The notes beneath the pieces are model-generated. The model was not told where the DNA came from, made no database searches, and was given only the letters and a program-made list of their open reading frames with translations. Below, piece after piece: positions 1 through 12,681 of a DNA stretch of 64,000 bases. The stretch is from positions 32,145,491 to 32,209,490 of the forward strand of contig OX463848.1 in NCBI GenBank assembly GCA_949825065.1. Direction: 5' to 3'. Positions within the stretch are counted from its first letter, which is position 1. Each line of letters starts with the position of its first letter. This DNA is from Odontocerum albicorne. Its lineage: Eukaryota > Arthropoda > Insecta > Trichoptera > Odontoceridae. A program made the position numbers and the translations under genes.

Positions 1-422
1 TTCTTTACAAACACAGGACTTTGATAACTTTTAATATTTTTTAAGAGAAGGCATTATAACATTTATAGACTTTGGTCTATAGCTCCAATCTGAAAAATCT
101 AATCTGAAAAAAAATGCCACTATCCTAACATACTCGTATATCTATTCAAATAAAAATAAATATCTCAATGTTCTCAAGATTCAAATTTAATCGTTTGAGG
201 TTGGGTTGGCTACTGGTTGTTTGATATTAACAATAGAATTGCTCTTGATTGCTCTTATTTTGTCAATGTACTCTAAGCACACTTTTATGAGCATGTATTT
301 TGATGGTTTATGTTTTGAGAACCTGAAACATTATAGACAGTGGAAAAGCGAAACAAGTGTTAAAACTGTTTTTTTTTATGATGTAGCAGGCTGCAAAGTT
401 TAAAGATTGAACACCAAGTATT
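1..422. other. Gene-free AT-rich stretch
   Basis: I see no convincing coding potential, RNA gene or repeat here. The one 65-codon open frame has no recognisable motif. Confidence 0.5.
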
Positions 423-1025
423 GCATAGACCAGTGGTCCCCAACCTTTTTGTCGCCGCGGACCGGTCAACGTTTCATAATTTTACCGCGGCCCACTGGGG
501 GGGAGGGTACACATTGAATGTAGTTTTTTTTTAAATTTAATAACAATATATTTGTACAATATATAATAATAAAATTTACAACTGTGGTACATAAGTTATA
601 GTGACAAATAATAGTAGAGAAAACACAAGGTTTGTGGGAAAAATTAAGAAAAAATTTATAATAACAATGAAGGATTATTCAGTTTCAGATAATTTTTTAA
701 TTTTCTTTTGCTTTTGGATTCATGGGTATTTCAATATTTTTAAGGTTCAACGGAAGGTTGAAAGTATTTTTTTCCAAGATAGAGAAAATAATTTTGAGAA
801 TGCTTAGGATTTAATATCGGGATTTTAATGTTATTCTGATATCTTGCAGATATATTAACTTGAAAGTTATTTATCTATTTTCTTTAAAAGTTTTGATGTT
901 GAAGTTTTATATGTTTTGATTTAATATTTTTAATTGAATCGTGTTTAAACATGCCTTAAAAATAAAATACAGTTACCCCTTAAAAATTAATAAAAACAGA
1001 TTTAATATTTTAACTTAATGCTAAA

Positions 1026-2762
1026 TCAATGAGAACCCTGAGCTTGCTTCATTGAAACGAGATGGTTCCATCTGAGGGTAATAGGAGATTGTGACACCCG
1101 AAGTGTCTTGCTTATGTCCAGTTTATTTCTTTGTTTTGTTTTGGTTGCTGTCATTGCAGAAAACCCCGCTTCACATAGATAGGATGTCGGAAATGGCAAT
1201 AGGGATTTTAGTGCTGTGGTGGCAATCTCAGGGTATTCCGCCATGACTCTAATCCAGAACACCGGCAGAGTTGTTGTCTCGAACATAGTTTTAAGGCTGC
1301 CGTCATTTGCAATATCCAGCAGTTGATCTTCTTCTTTCGCAGGCATGCTATATTCGCGTGGTTTATTGATAAATGGGTCCCGGATCCATTCCTTGCCAGT
1401 TCGTGGGTCTTTTGTGGTTGGGAAGTAGCGCTCAAACTCTTTTAAAAGTAAAGACAGGTGATCTTGCACCAACTGGGAGAATGAATGCTCTGGCTCAGTC
1501 TCGCCTAAAATCCCCGCCAATGTCTGAAACATGTCCAAAATGCCTCTGTTCACGCGTCGTTCCCACAACTCCAGTTTGGCTTTAAATGCAGCTACTTTGT
1601 CTGCCAACTTGAAAACAGTTGTCATTTTACCCTGAAGGGACAGATTAAGTTCATTGAGCAGGCTGAATACGTCACACAGGTAAGCCAGTTTTGCAACCCA
1701 TGCCTTGTCATTGAAATGTGCTGCCAGCGGTGACTTATTTTCTGCGAGAAATCTTTGCAATGGCTCTCGTAATTCAAATACTCTGGTTAGCGATTTCCCT
1801 CTGGATAACCATCTTATTTCTGTGTGTAAGAGAAGGCATTTGTGCTCTGCGTCCATCTCCTCACAAAGTTGCTCAAACAGGCGCGAGTTAAGGGCGTGTG
1901 CTTTGATGTGGTTAATAACTTCAACGACATCATTCAATACGCTGTTGAATTCCGGTGAAATTTTTCGGCTTGCAAGCATTTCCCTATGAATGATACAATG
2001 CGTAGATTCACTCTCAGGTGCAACCTCCTTAATCCGAGCAGCTAAACCAGACAGTCGTCCGGTCATGGCAGCAGCTCCGTCTGTGCATATGCCAACACAA
2101 AAGGACCATTTTAGTTTTCCTGATATATAACCATCCAGTGCCTTGAACAGTTCTGCTCCTGTGGTGTTGGTTGGCAAAAATAGTGCACATAACACATCCT
2201 CATGCACATCCTCCTCATATAGATATCGCACATAAACAAGTAGTATTGCCTTGTTGTCGATATCTGTAGATTCGTCGACCTGGAGTGCGTACCACGGTGA
2301 TGTATTAATCCTCTTCAACAATTGTGTCTCAATGTCTTCGGCTATTTCCTCAATGCGCCTAGTCCCAGTGCTAGCCGACAAAGGCACATGTGCTATCTTT
2401 TCCACAGCAGACTCTCCTAGAAGTTCACGGCAAATATCTTTAGTGGAGGGCAAGATCAATTCTTCACCGATATTGAATGGCTTTTTAGCCTTAGCAATAC
2501 GGTTAGCCACAAAATATGATGCTCTCAATGCATTATCATTTATTGATGTGGTGGCCCTCATAAATTTCTTCTGTCCTTCGTATTCCCGTTTCATTCTTTC
2601 AAAATACTCCAGAGGCTTGTCTTTTAATCCAGGGTGCTTGGTTTTTAAGTGGCGAAGCAGTTTTGAAGGTTTCATTGCCTCATTAGAGAGCTTGTCGCCG
2701 CAAACTAAGCAGAGCGGGATTGGTGTGTGGGAATCACCTGTCCCGATAAATCCATATTTCAA
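1026..2762 (-). CDS. hAT transposase (ZBED5/SCAND3-like), apparently full length
   Basis: This 578-residue frame encodes a cut-and-paste transposase. Near the N-terminus is a BED-type zinc finger (C-x2-C then H-x4-H, about residues 18-44, 'CLVCGDKL...HLKTKH') for DNA binding. The RNase H-like core shows 'LQVDESTDI' and 'CTDGAAAMTG', which carry the expected first two acidic residues. The C-terminal hAT dimerisation region reads 'FPTSYLCEAGFSAMTATKTK', with the expected Glu, and runs to 'KQAQGSH'. No stop or frameshift breaks it. The frame stays open for 34 more codons upstream of the first Met (to about 2864, reading 'RKYQESYL' just before it) but has no ATG there. The true start may therefore be mutated or lie in another exon. 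Catalytic competence is inferred from openness only. Confidence 0.9.
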   Translation of the reverse strand: MKYGFIGTGDSHTPIPLCLVCGDKLSNEAMKPSKLLRHLKTKHPGLKDKPLEYFERMKREYEGQKKFMRATTSINDNALRASYFVANRIAKAKKPFNIGEELILPSTKDICRELLGESAVEKIAHVPLSASTGTRRIEEIAEDIETQLLKRINTSPWYALQVDESTDIDNKAILLVYVRYLYEEDVHEDVLCALFLPTNTTGAELFKALDGYISGKLKWSFCVGICTDGAAAMTGRLSGLAARIKEVAPESESTHCIIHREMLASRKISPEFNSVLNDVVEVINHIKAHALNSRLFEQLCEEMDAEHKCLLLHTEIRWLSRGKSLTRVFELREPLQRFLAENKSPLAAHFNDKAWVAKLAYLCDVFSLLNELNLSLQGKMTTVFKLADKVAAFKAKLELWERRVNRGILDMFQTLAGILGETEPEHSFSQLVQDHLSLLLKEFERYFPTTKDPRTGKEWIRDPFINKPREYSMPAKEEDQLLDIANDGSLKTMFETTTLPVFWIRVMAEYPEIATTALKSLLPFPTSYLCEAGFSAMTATKTKQRNKLDISKTLRVSQSPITLRWNHLVSMKQAQGSH

Positions 2763-3075
2763 GTAGGACTCCTGGTATTTTCTCTTAAATGGGATATATC
2801 TCTTTGATGTTGAAGGCGCTTCTTCAGACTCTTCACTGGGCCTTTTTTTTCCCGAGGAATCTTTCTAACGACGTCTGTTTCGTATTCATTTTTACGATTT
2901 TGTGGGCTAAATTTGAGCAAACAGTATATACACGTACACTAAGCACAGTTAAACATGAGGAAGTACCGGTAAAGAGAGAGAAGAACGACACACACCTTCT
3001 CTCCACCAAAGCTACAGCGTCACTGATAAAAAAGGTTATTTTTTGACGTGCCGTAAAAGAGGTTGCCATACTTTA

Positions 3076-3355
3076 CGGCTTGCCTATGGGCTATGGGTAA
3101 TCCCGCTTCTCCTTTGTTAGCGAAATACTATGGATTCTATTGAAAACAAACTTGTGGACTGCGGACTTTCATTATTATGTAATGTTTTTGTTTGGATTAG
3201 ATATGTTGGTAATATTTTCATTATTTGGTCAGGTAGCAACAGACAATTAAAGAATTTTCTTACATTCATTAACAACCTTCATCTGAATTTTAAATTTACA
3301 TTAGAACATAACGATAATGATAGCTTAAACTTTTTAGGCCTAATAAAAGTCAGTT
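3076..3355 (+). pseudogene. Penelope-like element reverse transcriptase fragment inside the hAT
   Basis: Conceptual translation in shifting frames gives 'GLPMG', 'SPLLAKYY', then 'MDSIENKLVDCGLSL' and 'YVGNIFIIWSGSNRQLKNFL', 'LHLNFKFTLEH' and 'SLNFLGL'. This is the order of the palm motifs of Penelope-like reverse transcriptases, where the usual catalytic box is Y-V-D-D. Here the box reads YVGN, so both catalytic aspartates are lost. At least two frameshifts and one stop separate the pieces. It lies wholly between the hAT ends, so it was either inserted into the hAT or captured by it. Confidence 0.8.
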
Positions 3356-4054
3356 AAGTTAACAATTTCTAATATTTAAGAAATTAAAAATATAACAAAA
3401 AATGAAGTTTTTATATTGTCTCTGCCAGACCAGACTCCCGGTACATTATTATTTAGACACATATTGAAATGGAAGAGCCACGTCCCGTACAGCTCGTACC
3501 TATAAGGAAGCTTCCAACAGTTAAGTATATATCCCGATTTTCACTTTTTTAAGTATTGATAAGATCTGAAATCTCGATCGATAGACGTCTCGACTCGATC
3601 TTCGATCGACAGAGGACGACTTTTGACATCTTATGTATATATAAAGTATATAAAATATATAGTATTTGCCTTGTTTAAGTTACGGCAAGACCGCCTTCGG
3701 AATCAAGGATGACTCCGCATGCGGCATGCATATGGTAGTGTGGTGTTGTTTTATTTCGAAGGTATTGTCGGAAGGTCGGTGGTAACTTAGCGTGAAGGGG
3801 TTTTCAACGGAATAATTATTTTAAGCAATAATTAAGTTTTATTGGGTATGTTCGATTTTTCAAAAGTAATTTTGATTTTTAAGCAGGCCCTTGCGCGGCC
3901 CAGTACCAATTGGCCCACGGCCCGGTACCGGGCCGCGGCCCATAGGTTGGGGACCACGGGCATAGACCATATCGATTACTCTAACATCATCAACTTAGTA
4001 TTGTATTTCACTAATTTACGATAAAAGGAGATCATAAAAGAACAATAATATTTT

Positions 4055-4300
4055 TCTCCAGGTTTGAGATTATGTTTATCTAAGAACGTCAACTGTCGAT
4101 ATATTTCTATCTCCATTCTATATTTGATTTTGTTATATTAGCTTTTCATGTGTTCCAGGAAATTTACATTTCATCTATCCCCTGTTCCCAGATAAATAGA
4201 TAATCATCCACATGCCGTCCAAAAAACTTAGCTTCTTCACTCAAGCTAAGAAATGCTCAGGTTTCTCGAGGTTAATCATGAAGGTGTTGCAAAAAAAGCT
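4055..4300 (-). pseudogene. Penelope-like reverse transcriptase fragment
   Basis: On the minus strand, shifting frames read 'MINLEKPEHFL', 'FFGRHVDDYLFIWEQGIDEM' and then 'YRMEIEIYRQLTFLDK'. The order (SPxxANIFM-like element, VDD catalytic box, IW, then a 'QLxFLD' motif) matches the palm and thumb of Penelope-like reverse transcriptases. The VDD box is kept here. Stops and frameshifts between the blocks make it a relic. It differs from the copy at 3.1-3.35 kb and points the other way. Confidence 0.7.
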
Positions 4301-4940
4301 AAATCCATCGAGACACGGAGGTTTTACCCACGTATCGTTTCTTTATATTAAAAATATGTATTACTTTGGCAGTGTTCGACCACATCCAAAATAAGTTTGG
4401 GTGGCTTAATGACAATTCAATTATGTAATAACGTTCTAAGTTTGACCCGTAGTTTCTTTCGTAAGTAAAGAAAGACACACAGGAGATTTTACTTTTCTTT
4501 GAGTTTTGTATTCTTAACCAATTCGATCTGATTATTGGTGTTCTTAACGAATGAGTCACACTTCTAGGTCTTGTGTTGAATTGGTTTAATACTATAATAC
4601 TTGTCTTAGTGGCGTATCCTTCTTGTGTAATTTGGTCGATTCGTAAATGGTCGTCCATTTAATATATTTTTTAACTTATATTACGGCCCTGATAAATCTA
4701 ATATATCTTATAAATACAAAAACAGGCCATATCAGATAAACTCGTATTTACGAATATTTATCTTTAGATATGATTTTATAAACGATTTATATCTTTAGAA
4801 TGATTCCAAAGTAAAACGTCGCACTTAAAATTGTACATTTTAGTATTTCTCAGATTCGGGGAATCTCATTGTTTATTGAAAAATGTTAATGTAAATTTAA
4901 GAGTAAAATTTCTCTAATGAAAATCAGATGTTTGTCGAAA
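4301..4940. other. Unassigned AT-rich stretch
   Basis: A 119-codon minus-strand open frame ends here, but its sequence matches nothing I recognise and it runs into the Penelope relic. I see no other structure. Confidence 0.4.
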
Positions 4941-4942
4941 TT

Positions 4943-5059
4943 TTTTTCAAGTCAACACCAGCGGAATTCTACTCAAAAGGTATCGTAGAGCTACGAAGAG
5001 TCATTGCAAATAATGACGAATGCATAAGTAAATACGATATAATTGCAGTATTTTATTGA
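4943..5059 (+). pseudogene. Mariner transposase C-terminal remnant
   Basis: The frame reads 'FFKSTPAEFYSKGIVELR' followed by 'VIANNDECI' and then a stop. This is the mariner C-terminal pattern, normally AEFYxxGIxxLxxRWxxxIxxNGxYx. The catalytic domain is absent, and no terminal inverted repeats were found nearby. It is a short decayed tail of a Tc1/mariner element. Confidence 0.65.
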
Positions 5060-5299
5060 AAATAAAAATGGATGTACTAAAACGGAAGTTTTTTCATGAC
5101 TCAACTTAATATAAACGTAAGGATCCAAGTATGGAGTGCAGACGTTACAAAGACATTAATTTGCTGAGTGTAGTGAGTAAACTGCGTTGAAAATTTCTGA
5201 TAGAAACAGTGAGAAGAAAAACTGAAAAGAAAGCGTGGAATGCTAAGGGCGCCTTTTAAAGTAGAAGAAGATGCGCAGATCAAATTTTCTCTTTACGTA

Positions 5300-5775
5300 T
5301 GCTTGTGGAAAAATGTATGACAAAAAAGAAAAAAAGTATTTAACGCGTTTGTGGACTTGGAAAAATCATATGACCGTGTGATAAGCGACAAGCTATTGAA
5401 AATATTTCATTGTTGAACGTCAACTGATACGTAGTATTGCGTCATTACACGCCGAAACTAGAGCATGTATTAGGGTTAATGGTTACTTGATCGAATGGTT
5501 TGATGATCAAAAGGGCTAAATCAATGATGCGTTATGTCACCCTGGTTGTTCAATGTTTACACATGTATTCGTGTGAAGGAACTAACGATGTCAATTGGTG
5601 GCATACAAATGTCGTTTGCGAATTACTGTATGCGGATAATGTAAGAGTGTTGACGGATAGTGAAGATGAATTGCAGAGTTAGTTATGTAAATTGTATGAA
5701 AGATGCGAAGAGAAAGATCTGAGAATGAATTTTGCAAAATCCAAAGTAAGGGTAGTAAAAAAGTGTTAAAGAAAT
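5300..5775 (+). pseudogene. Non-LTR retrotransposon reverse transcriptase fragment
   Basis: Shifting frames read 'FNAFVDLEKSYDRV', 'SLHAETRACIRVNGYLIEWF', 'PWLFNVYT', 'LYADNVRVLTDSEDELQS' and 'LCKLYERCEEKDLRMNFAKS'. These are consecutive motifs of a LINE reverse transcriptase; the catalytic YADD box is here YADN. Several frameshifts and stops interrupt it. The same LINE family probably supplied the C-terminal pieces at 57.9-58.8 kb. Clade assignment (RTE/CR1-like) is uncertain. Confidence 0.8.
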
Positions 5776-5999
5776 AGTAAATGCAACATATGAGCAAATA
5801 ATTAAAGATAGGAATTCTGCTATTTAAGTAGAATTTTCTAAGATCATTCAAGAGTTAATAGAGATATTGAACGGCGTGTAGCGGACTTCTGTGCGACAGT
5901 CTCAACTGAATTTTGTTTCAGTTGTCCATTCAAGTATGTATCAGTTGTCCATTCAAGTCTGTGTAAAAAGCAACCAGACTGATTCCAGGACAACAACAA

Positions 6000-6480
6000 G
6001 GAGATATCTATGACTGATGAGAAAAGGAAAGCATTTACTCGTTACCTGCAGAATCCCAATTTACAGGACTTCAAGGAAACATACCGACTCAGGAAAGCAA
6101 ATGTATAGAAACGCAAACGAAAATTTAAGAACAGCTGGTGGCGAATGAAGGTTGGACAAATGCAGTCGCTTGCAGACATTATTGACAAAAGAGGTTTTTT
6201 AGGCTCTGAAGGTTGTGTATCGTTCTAGAAACTGTGCAGTCTTGCCTATAAAAAGTAAAGATGGGAATATTCTAAATGACAAAGAGGAAATAATCCCCAC
6301 TGGAAAGAATACTATGATAAACTGCTTAATCAAAATCGCCCAATATACTATATGGGAGTGCTCGATGAGATTGCTCAGTATAGCCCATGTAGGATCTTAA
6401 TGAGGAGCTGACCCTTGATGAGGTCAGAGTCGCCTCTGAAATTTTGGTGAAGAATCATGACCTGAAGGTAGAGAGCTATC
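6000..6480 (+). pseudogene. LINE fragment, linker between endonuclease and reverse transcriptase
   Basis: Frames read 'DEKRKAFTRYLQNPNLQDFK', 'SWWRMKVGQMQSLADIIDKR', 'IKSKDGNILNDKEEI', 'YYDKLLN' and 'VLDEIAQYSP'. This matches the region N-terminal of the reverse transcriptase in insect LINEs (pattern K-D-G...L...K-E-I...W...F/Y-x-x-L-L-N). It lies downstream of the reverse-transcriptase piece at 5.3-5.8 kb, the reverse of the normal order, so the two are separate fragments or a rearranged copy. Several stops are present. Confidence 0.7.
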
Positions 6481-6589
6481 TGTTCTTGACAGATTGACAA
6501 ACAAAAGATAGATACGTAGACAGACATGAACGTACACACAGACAGACGTACGTACATTTATATTCGTACATATATATCATACATACAGT

Positions 6590-8503
6590 TCAGTTCGATC
6601 TCACCCGTTGATTTGGGAGACAAAATAAGCCCCATCCTGCGCGATCTACACTAGAAGATCGGAATCTGCTTATTTTTTTTTTGAGTGACGAAGAAGGAAC
6701 TGCCCAAAACGACTCATCCGGTGGCGACACACCTGAGGGGGGAAATAATAATAGTGACGATGGACTTAAGGTCCGACGTCACGGGATAAGGAAAATGACT
6801 CGCAGCGCAGTAAATTTTTCTTATAAAGTGGCTTAAGGCCTGGAGTTTAAACAGTCCAGCAAGTTGCCAGTACTTTCACAGAAAATTTCAAATGCAACAA
6901 CACTATCCTCAGATGTCACTAGATCGGAGTAGCCAATCGATCCGAAGATGAACCGATGTAAGGCTGAGTGAAGTTCCCTTCGGAAATTACTGACTCGATT
7001 AACATCGCAGTACAACAGAATGTGCTCAGCGGATTGACCCAGATGGCCGCAAAAATTGCAACAGGGCAGAGGGATAAGACTGAAACTTAAGAGTTTGCCA
7101 AAGCTCCCACGGCCAGAGAGAAATCGGGTAGTCCAATAGTTTGAGTGTACTCACGAGGAGCCGAGGCGCGCCCTGATGCAAGGAAATAATTTAAATGTCT
7201 GACAACTGGACCTCTAAGCAGACTTTAAAGCTCGGGTGAGGGGTCATCCCTGGCAAAGAGTGAAGGCGGACGTCACTTATACTCGCGGTCTGACCCTTAC
7301 CGAGGAGGATAATCGCGGAGCGACGCTGGACCTCCAGATCCAACGGAATGAGCCCCGTTAGGACCGAGAGTGCTTCCGCCAAGTATATCCTATTATAAGC
7401 TTTGGCGATAACCAACAGCACCCACCGTTGACCGCCAATCAGCATCCTCCTGGCATCTAAGAGCCATCTTCTGGGTGCCCAATATCTGACTGCATAGCAC
7501 ACAGTTCTCAAAAATACTGCACTATTAAAGTAGTCTGCTCGTACGAGACAGTAGGCGCCATATGAGCAACGCCAAGCGCGAAACAATTTGAGAAGCCTTT
7601 CTTAGACTCAGCAAAGACGATCGTATATGAGATAACATATCAAGGCCATGGTCGATTGTCACTCCTGATATTAATTGTCTCCCGCACGACATGGACATTT
7701 GTTCCCGAAAGGAAATTTTAGGAACGCGTGCAAGAGACCCCTTCAAAAATAACATACCTCACAGGTTTTATTCGGAGCGAATTTTAACCTATTCTAAACA
7801 CCCACTCACCAATCCGGGTCAAGCAGACCGCTGAGACGCTCTCGATCGAGGCCGTCATTGGCTCTGATCAGAACCAGACCGTCATCCGCGCAGGTCGGAA
7901 TCATATCACCTGGGGCCGGTTTTTTTTTAATAGATCGTCCATGAGGATGATCCAGAGCAAAGGAGCCAGCATACCACCCTGCGGGCAGCCGATGTCAACC
8001 TCCCTATCTTAAAACTCAAATCTGCAGTCAACCCTCCCCCTGTGATCTCTGAAGTAATTCTGAATTAACAGAAAAAAGTTCTATGGAATGTTGAGTTTTA
8101 ATTTCTTTAAAATCATAGGCCATCGAAGGCGCTGGAAATATCGAGAGAAATCAAGAACACTTTTCTCTCCTGACTCCACCACGTACCATTGAAGTTGGCA
8201 AATGGCATCCTCGCAGGAAACTCCTTTTCTTAATCAAAATTGTAAGGGAAAGTGGATAGTTCTGTTCAAAATGAAAATTGATCCAATCACTGAGGATTTT
8301 TCCAAGATTTTGCCCAAAAATGGGAGGAGGGTTATTGGCCTTCGGATCTGTTTTGGGTTTATCGTAACTCTTTAGTATGAAGATCAACATACATGTCTTC
8401 CAGCACGCAGGGAAAATGCCATCCAACAAGCACTTGTACAGATTGCTTAAGGATGCGCCGCCAAGCTCCACCATTTCTTGACCAGAAGGGCATCAATTTG
8501 GTG
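6590..8503 (-). mobile_element. 5'-truncated R1-clade LINE inserted in a TACA microsatellite
   Basis: A minus-strand retrotransposon runs from a truncated 5' side near 8503 to a 3' end near 6590. Its last 240 bases form a 3' untranslated region that recurs at 50896-51235 with high similarity ('CTACACTAGAAGATCG' and other blocks are shared). Both flanks are rich in TACATACA repeats (about 6565-6589 and 8505-8525). Some R1-clade families such as Waldo are known to insert into ACAY microsatellites, which is consistent with the R1-like protein. No 28S rDNA sequence is present. Confidence 0.8.
6836..8500 (-). pseudogene. R1-clade LINE ORF2 remnant (reverse transcriptase to zinc knuckle)
   Basis: Reading the minus strand in shifting frames gives 'PKTDPKANNPPPIFGQNLGK', 'INFHFEQNYPLS', 'RKGVSCEDAICQLQW', 'ADDGLVLIRANDGLD', 'LKGSLARVPKISFREQM' and 'AYNRIYLAEALSVLTG', then a CHC-type knuckle ('GHLGQSAEHILLYCD') and 'SEDSVVAFEIFC'. 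This order and wording fit R1-clade ORF2: reverse transcriptase followed by a C-terminal zinc knuckle. The endonuclease and the start of the reverse transcriptase are missing. Many frameshifts and stops make it non-functional. Confidence 0.82.
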
Positions 8504-8525
8504 GATATACATACATACATATATA

Positions 8526-9049
8526 GTACTATACACGTAGGCATACATACATGTGCATTCGCATTATTTATTTGTTATTTGTTCTTGCTTGTGACGACTT
8601 TTATCAATTATATTCTTCCACTTATTTAATAAAAAACGAAATGGAAAGGGTTAAAAGAAATAAAAATAATTATGTTTTTTTCAATAAATTTATTTTGCAG
8701 TTAATTTTATAACATGTAGCACCGTAGAATTGATATGTAGATAAAGCTTTTAAGGCACAAGTGACAAAAAATACAATATATCTATTTTTAATTTGATAAT
8801 AAAAAAACTATTTTGGATACTAAAGCTCGGATTCATAGTACGGCGTTGACTCTTCGTTTATTTTTTTTTTCTGAAGCAATTAGTATTTAAAGCAAAATTT
8901 CTCATAAATGTATCGTAGCATCCTTAAACAAGGTAGTTTGGAGTTTACGAAATTCGACTCTGAATATAAATAATATTTTTTAACGCTAAAAATTTGTCTT
9001 TAGTATTTCAGTCCGACTATGAATTCGGGCATAAGACCGTAACAATCAC
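8526..9049. other. Gene-free AT-rich stretch
   Basis: I see only A/T-rich sequence with TACATA runs at its left edge. No motif or open frame is convincing. Confidence 0.5.
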
Positions 9050-9245
9050 ATCACGGCTCCGTTATCGACTTTTTTGATTTTCGAAATTGTATGTTACATC
9101 ATCGTGTTTATCTATTTTTGCTTTTCAAAATTGTATATCATCGTGTATATCTATTTTGCTTCTCGAAATTGTACATCATCGTGTATATATATTATACAAT
9201 ACTTCAAAATGTTCTAGCAAAATAGTCGATAATAGGGCCGTGATT
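9050..9245. mobile_element. Short MITE with internal tandem repeat
   Basis: The left end ATCACGGCTCCGTTATCGAC is the imperfect inverse of the right end GTCGATAATAGGGCCGTGAT. The two 20-base arms bracket about 155 bases. The interior carries three tandem copies of a roughly 40-45 base unit built around 'GAAATTGTA..ATCATCGTGT' (about 9080-9190). It has no coding capacity. The superfamily cannot be told from this copy. Confidence 0.6.
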
Positions 9246-10139
9246 ACATATTTATTTAAATTAAATGAAATATTACAAAAATACTACTTTCGATTAACAC
9301 ATTGAAATAATGTTAGTTACCATTTAAAATATTTTTTACGGTGGTAATGATGAAAATATATTAAATGCTATTTTATTACAAGATTGAAAAAAAAACATTA
9401 TTGTTGCGGAAATATAACTATAAACGCACTTTTCATATCGAACGAAACTAAAACTACTAAATGTTGTCTAGTTCCTTATAGACGACACATTAAAGCACTC
9501 GAAAAATAGCAGCAACGGCACCTAAGAAACATAATGAAGATTCGACGATAATTTATAATATCAAATGTTGCTCGTATGCCTGAGTCCATTCTTTGTTGAG
9601 ATGACGCGGACGGTGGGCAATGCTAGAGATAAGACGTACCGCATGACACGCCCAAAAACATAAATACTCATCACAACTGAGAGCAAACAGCAACAGGTCG
9701 AGCCTATTGGAAAATAACCGTTGTTAATCATCAAGGAACCAATGGAGAAAGAAGACGCGTAAAAGCTGCAAGTGCTGAAGCTTCTTGCCCTGTATGCAAC
9801 AGGGTATGCTTATCACAAATTAGCTAACATATTAATCTCCGGTCGCACCAACCATAAGTACTCTAATCCCCTACTTTTTAATTTGTCTTATATTATACTC
9901 CTCAAGGGTAGCAGGCATTCAATTCAGTTTAAAAAAATCAAATATGAAAGGAAATGGTAGCAAAGAAATATTTGAACATAGATCGCATTTAAATATTGGA
10001 ATTTATTTCAATTAATAACAGTATAACGTTTAACGCTGCGCGGAAATTTGAATAAAATCTAATGATGTGAGCATGCATTTTACCCTTCTCTATTTTTTTT
10101 TAAATTTTCAAATTTTTAGAATAGCAATATATTTCATAT
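9246..10139. other. Gene-free stretch
   Basis: I found no protein motif, RNA gene or repeat that I could name. The sequence near 9480-9760 is less A/T-rich than its surroundings but has no clear open frame. Confidence 0.45.
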
Positions 10140-10285
10140 ATTATTTATAGTTAAGGCATTATTGTGGAGGTTTAAAGACATTGTAACTCGTTTTATCAAA
10201 CACTGTTTATACAAAAAGTTTATCAAATACAGTTTATACGAAAAATGGAATAAACCGCGTTTGATAAAACAAATTAAAAAGCAAT
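10140..10285. repeat. Penelope-type terminal repeat, two arms head to head
   Basis: The block TTTATCAAACACTGTTTATAC on the left is the inverse of GGAATAAACCGCGTTTGATAA on the right, with a further partial copy between. The left arm continues outward into an inverse copy of a sequence (AATGTCTTTAAACCTCCAC-like) that also follows the arms at 32133-32230 and 52297-52380. The same block abuts hammerhead-like cores at 30988-31097, which is why I assign it to a Penelope-like element end. Confidence 0.6.
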
Positions 10286-12380
<2,095 letters not shown>

Positions 12381-12583
12381 CATTACACTTTCCTTGCACA
12401 TCAAACTTGAAGGGTGCATTGTCATGTGACAATCTCTTCCAACCAATCAGAAAGATGTTTAAAAGGGCATTAGCCAAAGACCTCCAGACGGAAAGCCTTA
12501 AAGAAAGCATATTAACGGGAATTGAACCCGCAATCTCCAGGTTGAAAAACAGGTAACTTACCAAATAGGCCACTGAGGTTGTC
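12381..12583 (-). repeat. tRNA-derived SINE, minus orientation
   Basis: The tRNA-like head is at the high-coordinate end. On the minus strand it reads a box A-like 'TGGCCTATTTGGTAAG' and a box B-like 'GGGTTCAATTCCC', spaced as in a tRNA promoter. The body contains 'AATCTCTTCCAACCAATCAG', shared with copies at 19.7, 26.7 and 34.7 kb, and the tail block CATTACACTTTC is shared with 19.7 kb. It is not a tRNA gene because it does not fold to a full cloverleaf and continues into the SINE body. Confidence 0.75.
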
Positions 12584-12681
12584 GTAAATGGTTGAAGAAT
12601 AGCTTCCAAATTTGTATTATAATTCATTTTAATCTTAAGGCACGACAGACAAGTTCAAGGCATAAATTATACCAAAATCGT

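Larger units (their letters stand above)
431..3959 (-). mobile_element. hAT-family DNA transposon, 3.5 kb, with perfect 8-bp target duplication
   Basis: The left end starts CAGTGGTCCCCAACC and the right end finishes GGTTGGGGACCACGG, so the terminal inverted repeats match at 14 of 15 bases. The copy is flanked on both sides by the identical octamer GCATAGAC (423-430 and 3960-3967), the 8-bp duplication expected of hAT insertion. Inside are a transposase frame on the minus strand and, on the plus strand, a Penelope-like fragment that does not belong to hAT elements. The 3360-3900 part of the interior shows nothing recognisable. The intact duplication suggests a fairly young insertion. The BED finger and transposase sequence point to the ZBED5/SCAND3-like branch of hAT, a placement made from memory. 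Confidence 0.93.

Noticed and set aside
2251..2766. 171-codon plus-strand open frame
   Set aside because: It is antisense to the hAT transposase and has no motif of its own.
5500..5851. Independent short genes suggested by 60-86 codon frames
   Set aside because: They are fragments or antisense shadows of a frameshifted LINE reverse transcriptase.
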